From Prevotellaceae bacterium UBA1743 (GTDB taxonomy: Bacteria; Bacteroidota; Bacteroidia; Bacteroidales; Bacteroidaceae): a stretch of 17,254 nt of DNA. Location of the stretch: contig DCHV01000055.1 in the NCBI GenBank assembly GCA_002314945.1, positions 1 through 17,254 of the forward strand. The letters are read 5' to 3'. The translations under genes and the position numbers were made by a program. Positions 1 to 5,610 of the stretch are shown one piece after another. Positions within the stretch are counted from its first letter, which is position 1. Every line of letters starts with the position of its first letter. Under the pieces are notes generated by a model. It was not told the DNA's origin. It saw only the letters and a list, made by a program, of their open reading frames with translations, and ran no database searches.

Positions 1-2
1 AA

Positions 3-1985
3 TCATTCATACATCACGACTCCTCCTTGGGCAGGGATCGTGATTTTGCAGGTACCATCCTTGCCCACCTTGATGGTGGAAAGGGCGCTGTGGCCGGGAC
101 CTTCCGCCTGATCGGAGATGCACTGGAGTTGCTGTCCGGGAGCAAAGGGGAGGTCGATGTGCAGGTTGCGAAGTTCCTCCTTCTGGGCATTCAGCACAGC
201 CACGTACCAATGCGTGCCGTGACGACGGGCCATGACGAGATACTTGCCGGGATAGCCGGAGATGAAACGTGTCTCGTCCCATGTGGTAGGTACTTGGCGC
301 ATGAAATCAATCTCCCAGGCAGGATTCTCGGTGAGGTTGCAGGGCGAGAGGGCAAAGTTCTGGATACTGCTCTGGAAAGCAACGGCAGTAGCCAGTTCGA
401 AGGCATTCCCCACCCTGCGATAATGACCCTTGTCGGGATGACGGTGCAGACGCGGCTGGAGCACTGTACCACCGAAGTCCATACTGCCCACCGTGTTGCG
501 AAGCAGGGGATGCAAGGTGGCATTCATGCCCTCCATGTCATTGGATTGCTGTGTGAAATACAGGTTCTCGCTGGCCAACACCGCCTCGGAAGCACAGTAG
601 TTGGGATACATACGCTCCCATCCTCGGGGTATCGTACAGCCGTGAAAGATGACCTGCAGGCCGTACTCGTTGGCATCGGACAGTATCTGTTCGTAGAGAC
701 GCATCGTCTCCTGCTTGTCACCGGCAAAGAAATCCACCTTGATACCCCCGATGCCCACCTGCTGCATCCACTTCATCTCGCGCTTGCGGGCGATGGGATT
801 GGACATGATCTGCTTGGGGTCCTGAGGGGCGTCGCTCCACCCTCCGTTGCTGTTGTACCACAGGCAAAGGGTCACGTCACGCTCACGGGCGAATTGTGCC
901 AGTTCCTCGATACCCTGATGTCCCATACGGCTCATCCACCAGTTATCGACCAGACAGTACTCCCATCCCATATCGTGGCTGAGCTGGATGTACTGACGCT
1001 GATCCTCGGGATTGATGCTGTCGTCCTGCCACAGGATCCAGCTCCAGGCACTACGCCCTGCCCGATAGTCGCGGGAAGGCTCGTAGAGCGGCTCCACCAC
1101 ATCCCACGTGACGGTCGTCTCCATGATGGGCTTGAGCGTCTCGCCCAGGGTGATCGTGCGCCAGGGTGTCTGTCCGGGCAATCCGAACTGGGCACCCGTG
1201 CTGCCGAAGCCGTTATTCTCGCCCTGCATGGGGAAAGCAATGGTATAGAGGCCCTCGGAGGTGCCATCGCTGAGATGACTGCCGCAGTAGAGGCCATCGA
1301 CACCCGTCTCGCTGATCATCACCCAACCACGGTCACCCTCGTGGAAGAGGCAGGGGAAGGTGTAGCCCTGGTGGTATTGCGAAGGCGTACCCACTGGCTC
1401 GTCCCACACGTAAGCCTCCTCGTAGCTGGGTTTGGTACGTTCCCACCCCGCCATGGGATCACTCTGTGGACAGATGAAGGTGGTCGTCCCCTGGGGGAAA
1501 TCGAAACCTGTCGCCTCGCTCTCCACCACGATGCACTTGGGATTGCCGCCCGTCATGGGAATACGGTAGCGGAAGGCGATGTTGCCGTTTCCCACACGGA
1601 AATCCACCACAACGGCACGCTCGTCGGCATTCAGCAGGGGTATGTCCTGATGGGTGTATGCAGCACTGATGTGGCTCTGCTTGCCTTGCCGCAGATCATA
1701 GGTGTACGTCTCCGTCTCAGCAGCCGGAAGCGGCTGGAGGGAGAGATTCTGCGAGAAGTCGCCGATATTGGAACGGAAACCCAGGGGAGAGTCCTCGAGC
1801 ATGAGCACATCGGTCGTGTCACGCTTCCCTGCCAGACGATAACCGGCACGGTAGGTGAGCCGCCCCTGTTGGAGCTGTACATCGACAAAGGTCAGCCCGT
1901 CCGGACTTAGGATGCGGGTCACATCGGCATAGGCACTATGGGTTGCAAAAAGCAGGGCAAGGAGTAAAAATTTCCGTGTTTTCAT
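3..1985 (-). CDS. GH97 family alpha-glycosidase (alpha-glucosidase/alpha-galactosidase type), secreted
   Basis: A 660-aa glycoside hydrolase family 97 enzyme (SusB-like), predicted to release alpha-linked glucose or galactose from oligosaccharides in the periplasm or at the surface. The ATG at 1985 gives a clear signal peptide (MKTRKF then a hydrophobic run, cleavage near AYA-D at residue 20). The open frame reaches further upstream, but that part runs through the promoter and the 23-bp repeats. The N-terminal beta-sandwich spans about 21-300 and the TIM barrel about 305-560. The barrel has the VDNWW strand (346-350), LWYNSNGGW, and GGIKVDFF (413-420) with Asp418. In GH97, an Asp here is the nucleophile of the retaining (BT1871-like, alpha-galactosidase) branch, whereas inverting SusB uses glutamates. 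Glu467 or Glu473 in the CASEAVLASE stretch is the likely acid/base. It is shorter than SusB (about 738 aa). The gene is visibly GC-richer than the GH2 and M13 genes. It stands alone here, without susC/susD. The family is near certain; the substrate is inferred. Confidence 0.93.
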   Translation of the reverse strand: MKTRKFLLLALLFATHSAYADVTRILSPDGLTFVDVQLQQGRLTYRAGYRLAGKRDTTDVLMLEDSPLGFRSNIGDFSQNLSLQPLPAAETETYTYDLRQGKQSHISAAYTHQDIPLLNADERAVVVDFRVGNGNIAFRYRIPMTGGNPKCIVVESEATGFDFPQGTTTFICPQSDPMAGWERTKPSYEEAYVWDEPVGTPSQYHQGYTFPCLFHEGDRGWVMISETGVDGLYCGSHLSDGTSEGLYTIAFPMQGENNGFGSTGAQFGLPGQTPWRTITLGETLKPIMETTVTWDVVEPLYEPSRDYRAGRSAWSWILWQDDSINPEDQRQYIQLSHDMGWEYCLVDNWWMSRMGHQGIEELAQFARERDVTLCLWYNSNGGWSDAPQDPKQIMSNPIARKREMKWMQQVGIGGIKVDFFAGDKQETMRLYEQILSDANEYGLQVIFHGCTIPRGWERMYPNYCASEAVLASENLYFTQQSNDMEGMNATLHPLLRNTVGSMDFGGTVLQPRLHRHPDKGHYRRVGNAFELATAVAFQSSIQNFALSPCNLTENPAWEIDFMRQVPTTWDETRFISGYPGKYLVMARRHGTHWYVAVLNAQKEELRNLHIDLPFAPGQQLQCISDQAEGPGHSALSTIKVGKDGTCKITIPAQGGVVMYE

Positions 1986-2008
1986 CGTTTTCAATGTTTT
2001 ATTTCGGG

Positions 2009-2016
2009 CAAAGATA
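2009..2016 (-). promoter_or_regulatory. Promoter -7 box of the GH97 gene
   Basis: On the minus strand the bases read TATCTTTG, a perfect match to the Bacteroidetes -7 consensus TAnnTTTG. It lies about 24 nt upstream of the ATG at 1985, which supports that start. No -33 box is found at exactly 19 nt; a TTTG lies at 2032-2035, at shorter spacing. Confidence 0.6.
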
Positions 2017-2104
2017 TGCAAAAAAATGAAACAAAACGGGCTTACCTGCGAAAATCTGTGTGAAGATGTACTTGGATTTGAGATAAGTTCATTGTACAAC
2101 CAAT

Positions 2105-2184
2105 CGGCCAAATGTCCAAACAAAATTCGGCCAAATGACCAAACGGAAAACGGCCAAATGACCAAACGAAAATCGGCCAAATGA
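2105..2184. repeat. Direct repeat array, 23-bp unit, three full copies plus a partial
   Basis: Units start at 2105, 2128 and 2151, each exactly 23 bp, and a truncated fourth starts at 2174. Every unit opens with CGGCCAAATG. Units 2 and 3 continue ACCAAACG then an A-rich tail, and unit 1 has TCCAAACA. The fourth copy runs into an A-rich stretch after CGGCCAAATGA. The array lies between the divergent GH97 and AAA ATPase genes, ending about 42 bp before the ATPase -7 box, where upstream regulator sites or iterons would sit. There are no unique spacers, so it is not a CRISPR array. Confidence 0.85.
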
Positions 2185-2226
2185 AAAAATGATTGTATTG
2201 ATATAGGTGATTATCATTATTTTCCA

Positions 2227-2234
2227 TATCTTTG
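2227..2234 (+). promoter_or_regulatory. Promoter -7 box of the AAA ATPase gene
   Basis: TATCTTTG matches the Bacteroidetes -7 consensus and lies 26 nt before the ATG at 2261. This favours that ATG over the frame's earlier ATG at 2207, which lies upstream of the promoter. No clear -33 TTTG is seen at 19 nt. Confidence 0.65.
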
Positions 2235-2260
2235 CAAAAAATATAAATGATTGGATAAAA

Positions 2261-3544
2261 ATGAGCGAATATAAACATAGAATCGCGGATAAATTATTGG
2301 CCGAAAAACTCGACGCAATGGGTGCTGTATTAATAGAAGGTCCTAAGGCATGCGGCAAGACGACAACAGCTGAGCAACAGGCTAAAAGTGTCCTGTATAT
2401 GGATGATCCGACCAATGTGAAGCAAAATATGTATTTGGCAGAAACGAATATCCAATTATTACTCAAAGGTGCAACCCCAAGGTTGATTGATGAATGGCAG
2501 ATAGCTCCGCAATTGTGGGATGCGATACGTTTCGCGGTGGATCACAGGGAAGAGGATGGTCAGTTTATGCTGACGGGCTCAGCTGTACCAAAAGAAAAGG
2601 ACAAAGAGAAAATACAACATTCTGGCACGGGAAGGTTTGCATGGTTGAAAATGCGCCCCATGAGCCTATGGGAGTCTTCTGAATCTACCGGCGAGGTTAG
2701 TATGGCTTGCCTGTTTGAAGGTAATCTCATGGCAGAGGGAACCAATCCACACAAGATGGAAGATATTGCTTTTATGCTATGCCGAGGCGGATGGCCAAAG
2801 TCATTGAAAAAGAAAACGGAGAAGGCAGCACTCCAACAGGCACAGGAATATTTTGAGGCAATTGTCAAATCTGACATTTCCAGAATCGATGATGTAGTAC
2901 GGGATGAACAACGCGCCAAAAGACTGATGCGCTCATATGCCAGGCTGCAGGGAAGCCAGTCAAGCCTTGGCACGATAACGGCGGACATGCAGATTCATGA
3001 GGCCGAACAAATCAGCGACGCTACTGTTGGTTCATACCTTAATGCTTTGCGAAAAATCTTCGTGGTTGAAGATATGTCGGCATGGAATCCCAATCTGCGT
3101 TCGAAGACTGCCATACGAACCAGCGATACGCGCTATTTTGTCGATCCGTCCATTGCTGCTGCAGCTATGGGATTAGGGCCTCGGGACCTAATCAACGACA
3201 TGGAAACTTTTGGCCTTTTGTTTGAAACCATGTGCGTACGTGACTTACGTGTCTATGCAGATGCCTTAAGCGGAGAAGTCTTTCATTTCAGAGACAAGAG
3301 TGGTCTGGAATGTGATGCGGTAGTACATCTGAGAAATGGCCAATACGGCCTGATTGAGATCAAACTGGGCGGAGACTCACTGATTGAGGAAGGAGCCCTG
3401 AACCTAAAGAAACTGGCTGAAAAAATTGACACGACAAGGATGAAAAACCCTTCGTTTCTGATGATTCTGACCGCCGTAGGCAATTATGCGTATGTGCGTA
3501 CAGATGGTGTATTGGTGGTCCCCATCGGATGCCTGAAGGATTAG
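2261..3544 (+). CDS. AAA ATPase with DUF4143-like, PD-(D/E)XK-like C-terminus (COG1373 type)
   Basis: A 427-aa single-protein ATPase of the COG1373/DUF4143 type, widespread in Bacteroidales accessory regions and of unproven function. The N-terminal AAA domain has Walker A GPKACGKT (27-34), Walker B RLIDEWQ with Asp77-Glu78, a sensor-like LTGSA (104-108) and an SGTGR motif with Arg125, a possible arginine finger. A helical middle part follows. The C-terminus has a nuclease-like motif set: Glu322, LECDAVV with Asp352, and IEIK with Glu366 and Lys368. There is no signal peptide or membrane segment, so it is cytoplasmic. The start at 2261 places the protein just after the -7 box. The gene is preceded by the 23-bp repeat array and followed by a terminator shared with the convergent smalltalk operon. 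Whether the C-terminal motif cuts DNA is unknown; relatives are often guessed to act in mobile-element or defence settings. Confidence 0.9.
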   Translation: MSEYKHRIADKLLAEKLDAMGAVLIEGPKACGKTTTAEQQAKSVLYMDDPTNVKQNMYLAETNIQLLLKGATPRLIDEWQIAPQLWDAIRFAVDHREEDGQFMLTGSAVPKEKDKEKIQHSGTGRFAWLKMRPMSLWESSESTGEVSMACLFEGNLMAEGTNPHKMEDIAFMLCRGGWPKSLKKKTEKAALQQAQEYFEAIVKSDISRIDDVVRDEQRAKRLMRSYARLQGSQSSLGTITADMQIHEAEQISDATVGSYLNALRKIFVVEDMSAWNPNLRSKTAIRTSDTRYFVDPSIAAAAMGLGPRDLINDMETFGLLFETMCVRDLRVYADALSGEVFHFRDKSGLECDAVVHLRNGQYGLIEIKLGGDSLIEEGALNLKKLAEKIDTTRMKNPSFLMILTAVGNYAYVRTDGVLVVPIGCLKD

Positions 3545-3608
3545 AGGACCTAACAACAACCCATTGAGAGGGCATCACGAGCGGAAAAACCCAAATAACG
3601 ACAAAAAA

Positions 3609-3634
3609 ACGCCTGAGGAGAAATCCCCGGGCGT
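3609..3634. terminator. Bidirectional intrinsic terminator between the ATPase gene and the smalltalk operon
   Basis: Arms ACGCCTGAGG (3609-3618) and CCCCGGGCGT (3625-3634) pair with one wobble and one mismatch around a 6-nt loop. On the plus strand TTCCTTTGTTTT follows. On the minus strand the hairpin runs into seven T residues (the A run at 3603-3609), a better U tract. It lies 64 nt after the ATPase stop and 17 nt after the smalltalk stop, so it can end both transcripts. Confidence 0.8.
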
Positions 3635-3651
3635 TTCCTTTGTTTTCACCT

Positions 3652-3750
3652 CTACCCGACCGAGAAGCCGAGGGCAGAGAGGATGGCAGTAAGGGTGGTG
3701 AGCGCGATGTTGATGATGACGCTCCACTTGTTCTTGTTTTCGTTTGTCAT
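3652..3750 (-). CDS. Smalltalk family micro-protein (32 aa)
   Basis: A 32-aa ORF reading MTNENKNKWSVIINIALTTL then TAILSALGFSVG. This matches my recollection of the Bacteroidales 'smalltalk' family: about 33 aa, a short polar lysine/asparagine start, then one hydrophobic helix (about residues 10-29) that probably inserts in the inner membrane. Its function is unknown. It is the last cistron of a minus-strand operon, 31 nt after the 58-aa membrane protein and 17 nt before a strong terminator hairpin. The ATG at 3750 is the only sensible start. There is no good Shine-Dalgarno sequence, as usual in this phylum. In other Bacteroidales, as I recall, smalltalk genes sit beside HU-like DNA-binding and amidase genes; neither is seen here. 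Family recognition is by sequence pattern, not by search. Confidence 0.82.
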   Translation of the reverse strand: MTNENKNKWSVIINIALTTLTAILSALGFSVG

Positions 3751-3781
3751 GATACGTGTGTGTTTTTGTGGTTAATGAAAA

Positions 3782-3958
3782 TCATTTGGATGGAAGGCGC
3801 AGGTCGCGGATGCCCAGGAGGGTGGCGCAGAGCACCAGCAGCTGAGCCACGAGCAGGAGGACCGAACCGTCTATCTCACCCTGGGGAGGAAGCAGCAAAC
3901 CTGCTGCCGCAAAGAGAACGGCCGCCACGAAGGAAGCCACAGACAAGTACTTTTTCAT
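3782..3958 (-). CDS. Small hydrophobic membrane protein (58 aa), unknown function
   Basis: A 58-aa ORF starting MKKYLSVASFVAAVLFAAAG, followed by LLLPPQGEIDGSV, a second hydrophobic run LLLVAQLLVLCATLLGI, and the basic end RDLRLPSK. Two hydrophobic helices (about 4-23 and 33-50) joined by a short acidic loop predict a hairpin inner-membrane protein with both ends in the cytoplasm. The first helix could instead be a signal peptide. It lies between the Gly/Ser/Thr-tailed protein (94 nt upstream, behind a strong hairpin) and the smalltalk gene (31 nt downstream), all on one strand and with one terminator, so it is probably co-transcribed. I do not recognise a family. The conserved-looking spacing and absence of stops support it as a real gene, but it rests on context and codon pattern alone. 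Confidence 0.72.
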   Translation of the reverse strand: MKKYLSVASFVAAVLFAAAGLLLPPQGEIDGSVLLLVAQLLVLCATLLGIRDLRLPSK

Positions 3959-4004
3959 AGGTCAAAATCGAATATCGATAAATCGACAAATCGAATAATC
4001 AAAG

Positions 4005-4050
4005 AGCCTCCCCAACTCCCTCCCCCGAAGGAGAGGGCCGGGGAGAGGCT
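4005..4050 (-). repeat. GC-rich hairpin between cistrons 1 and 2 of the smalltalk operon (attenuator-like)
   Basis: Outer arms AGCCTCCCC (4005-4013) and GGGGAGAGGCT (4040-4050) pair with a 2-nt bulge. Inner arms CCCTC (4018-4022) and GAGGG (4033-4037) extend the stem. On the transcribed minus strand the stem is followed by CTTTGATTATT, only a weak U tract, so a partial terminator or an RNA-stability element is more likely than a full stop. Toward the next gene, AATCGA occurs three times (3966, 3981, 3989). Confidence 0.6.
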
Positions 4051-4052
4051 CA

Positions 4053-4562
4053 TCAGTCACCATATCCGCCACCACCGCCGCTGGTAGAACCGCCACCAGT
4101 AGTACCACCGCCACCGCTGGTGCTACCACCACCAGTACCCGTACCCGAGCCGGTCGAAGTCCCGATACCAAAGGCCGTCCTGAAGTCGGTGCGGGCATCG
4201 GCGCTCACGGTAACCGTCTGATGGTCGTTGCTCACGGTGTACATACCCTTGGCCACCATAAAGCCGCGCAGGGTAGCATAGACGGACTGGCTGTCGAACA
4301 TCTTCTTCACCTTCTTGTAGTCGGCATTGGCGCTACCGGTCGAAACCTTGTTGGCAGTGATCCACTCACTCACGGCCTTGTTCACCAGCCCGAAAGAACT
4401 GCGAACCGACAGCTGAGTAGCGTTCGCCTCCGTGTTGGGGTTGCAGAGCTTCGCCGTGTAGCACTTGCCCGTCTTCTTGTTCACCCTGGTGTAGATACTC
4501 TCATGCTTGCAGGCACGTCCGCTGTGAAGTCCGGTAATCCAGTTTCCTGAAATCTGTCCCAT
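4053..4562 (-). CDS. Unknown protein with Gly/Ser/Thr-rich C-terminal tail, first gene of the smalltalk operon
   Basis: A protein of 169 aa (174 if the in-frame ATG at 4577 is used). I chose 4562 because GAGAGGAA lies just upstream at ribosome-binding distance. The N-terminal part (about 1-130) is a compact, mildly basic domain with motifs RACKHESIYTRVNKKTGKCY and ATQLSVRSSFGLVNKAVSEW, ending near DARTDFRTAF. It has no signal peptide and no membrane helix. The last roughly 35 residues are low complexity, made of repeated GSGTGTGGG / STSGGGG blocks and ending GGYGD. I do not recognise the family. HU-like proteins with similar glycine tails occur beside smalltalk genes, but the HU fold signature is not evident here. 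It is transcribed first, behind a long leader (about 160-175 nt), with the 58-aa membrane protein and smalltalk protein after it. A structural or nucleic-acid-binding role is possible but unproven. Confidence 0.8.
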   Translation of the reverse strand: MGQISGNWITGLHSGRACKHESIYTRVNKKTGKCYTAKLCNPNTEANATQLSVRSSFGLVNKAVSEWITANKVSTGSANADYKKVKKMFDSQSVYATLRGFMVAKGMYTVSNDHQTVTVSADARTDFRTAFGIGTSTGSGTGTGGGSTSGGGGTTGGGSTSGGGGGYGD

Positions 4563-4605
4563 ATTGATTCCTCTCATCCCTCAGGAGCCTTCTTCCAAAG
4601 GCCGA

Positions 4606-4647
4606 CTGCTGGGCTTGGGGACAAGAGGTTAGGCTTTTACCCAGCAG
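4606..4647 (-). repeat. Leader stem-loop upstream of the smalltalk operon
   Basis: CTGCTGGG (4606-4613) and CCCAGCAG (4640-4647) form a perfect 8-bp stem around a 26-nt loop. It lies within the predicted 5' leader of the minus-strand operon, about 45 nt before the ATG, and could shape translation or transcription of the operon. No known riboswitch is recognised. Confidence 0.45.
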
Positions 4648-4712
4648 GAGTTCAACATGATATTTCGTGCACACACAGGAAGAATACCGTGGCCACAACG
4701 TATCTCTTCGCG

Positions 4713-4734
4713 CTGACTTATGTCTGACTTATGT
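4713..4734. repeat. Tandem direct repeat CTGACTTATGT x2
   Basis: Two perfect, abutting 11-bp copies at 4713-4723 and 4724-4734. They fall at the very start of the predicted minus-strand operon transcript, just downstream of the -7 box. Confidence 0.7.
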
Positions 4735-4742
4735 GTGCGTTG

Positions 4743-4750
4743 CAAAGGTA
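4743..4750 (-). promoter_or_regulatory. Promoter -7 box of the smalltalk operon
   Basis: The minus strand reads TACCTTTG, a perfect TAnnTTTG. No TTTG is found at 19 nt. Upstream, TGTAACAAA (plus strand) occurs at 4778-4786 and 4800-4808, exactly 22 bp apart, which could be a pair of regulator sites. Confidence 0.5.
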
Positions 4751-4869
4751 CGCCGATTTTCCCACCCCTGTATCACTTGTAACAAACTACCGCCCATTCT
4801 GTAACAAAGTAGTTGTTGCAAGGTTTGTGTGATTCTTGGATCAAAATAAGATCTTCTCCCCTGAAAAAG

Positions 4870-5252
4870 ACAAAAACCTAAAAAACACTTTGTGATGGCT
4901 TCTCTGACGAGTTCTCTGCGAGACCTCTGTATCTGAGTGCTCCTTCCTCCGCTGGTAAGCAAGCTTACCATCTGATGAAGCACCACTCATCTCCCAAGCC
5001 ATCCCAAAGCGATAAACCAATCGCTCGTTCCTCGCTAATAAACCATTTCCTGTTGTCCAAGGAGTCAGAATCATCTGCTGCGGTTTATTCCCCGCAGGGG
5101 ATGGTTTATGGCCTTTGTGGACTTCGGCAGATAGCTGGTTTCAAAAAATATCTGTGAACAAGTTCACAAGGATTTTAGGAAGCAGATAGATGCGGAATCA
5201 TCGCAGATGATTATGAGAAAGAAGTCCATAACGGTGTTTTTTAGGTTTTTGT
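4870..5252. repeat. 383-bp non-coding segment bounded by perfect 19-bp inverted repeats (MITE-like candidate)
   Basis: ACAAAAACCTAAAAAACAC (4870-4888) is exactly the reverse complement of 5234-5252. The similarity continues inward imperfectly: left ATGGCTTCT and TCTGCGA are echoed on the reverse of the right arm by ATGGACTTCT and TCTGCGA. Inside are compact hairpins at 4953-4970 (TGGTAAGC AA GCTTACCA), 5008-5025 (AGCGAT/ATCGCT), 5078-5097 (CTGCGG/CCGCAG), 5153-5168 (TGTGAAC AA GTTCACA) and 5196-5212 (AATCATC GCA GATGATT), plus the wider pair ATAAACCAT (5038-5046) with ATGGTTTAT (5101-5109). No ORF inside looks real and no target-site duplication is seen. It may be a small non-autonomous transposon, a foldback element or a structured RNA. 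Confidence 0.6.
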
Positions 5253-5583
5253 TGAAATCTAACACACACTTTTCCATTGATCCGGATTTTATGTTGTATT
5301 TTTAAAATCTTCACTAAAAATCTAACTAAAAATCCCGACTAAAGAACTTGCGAAACGTAAATAGATAAAAATCGTTCAACTGTATAAACCTATGTGGAAG
5401 GATGGTACGACCATCCTCTCTTTTGATATTCCTTCTACCAGAATAACAAATTATTCGAAACAATAGAATAGCTTATATATAATAAACATAATATGCATTA
5501 GCAACAAATGCCTGAAACGTGTCGAACGTGTTTCAAGGTATTGAGCAAGACAACAAAATAATATGCGTATTATACTGCGGTAA
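5253..5583. other. AT-rich gene-free stretch with hairpins before the truncated ATPase
   Basis: No credible gene is seen. It contains the repeated phrase CTAAAAATC (near 5314 and 5326) and a perfect 8-bp hairpin AGGATGGT ACG ACCATCCT (5399-5417) followed by CTCTTTTGATATT, which resembles a weak plus-strand terminator with no gene before it. It also has ATAATA TGCG TATTAT (5558-5573), directly abutting the inverted repeat at 5574. Confidence 0.5.
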
Positions 5584-5610
5584 GTGGAAAAAAAAATGAG
5601 TTACCGCAGT
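5574..5610. repeat. 10-bp perfect inverted repeat at the 5' end of the ATPase remnant
   Basis: ACTGCGGTAA (5574-5583) and TTACCGCAGT (5601-5610) flank a 17-nt A-rich spacer. The hairpin covers the possible GTG (5584) and ATG (5596) starts of the downstream remnant and lies just before the point (about 5640) where homology to full-length ATPases begins, so it may mark the deletion or insertion junction. Confidence 0.7.

Noticed and set aside
27..1910. Long plus-strand open frame (627 codons) antisense to the GH97 gene
   Set aside because: It mirrors a clear GH97 protein, gives no recognisable domain, and is explained by the GC-rich codon use of the gene on the other strand.
2105..2184. CRISPR array
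   Set aside because: Units are contiguous 23-bp copies with no unique spacers and no cas genes nearby; the copies degenerate at one end.
2207..2260. Earlier ATG (2207) as start of the AAA ATPase
   Set aside because: It lies upstream of the -7 box at 2227, and the extra residues are AT-rich and unlike the family.
3640..3960. Plus-strand 106-codon frame after the ATPase gene
   Set aside because: It overlaps the smalltalk and 58-aa genes on the other strand and has no family-like or coding-like sequence.
4053..4562. Calling the Gly-tailed protein an HU-type DNA-binding protein by neighbourhood
   Set aside because: Smalltalk neighbours are often HU-like, but the HU motif pattern is not visible here, so the product is left unknown.
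4501..4698. Minus-strand 65-codon frame in the operon leader
   Set aside because: It overlaps the start of the Gly-tailed protein in another frame and lies over the leader hairpin; no features of a real protein.
4729..5157. Several 60-85 codon frames on both strands in 4.7-5.2 kb
   Set aside because: They run through inverted repeats and hairpins, differ in frame and lack any conserved motif; the region is better explained as a repeat element.
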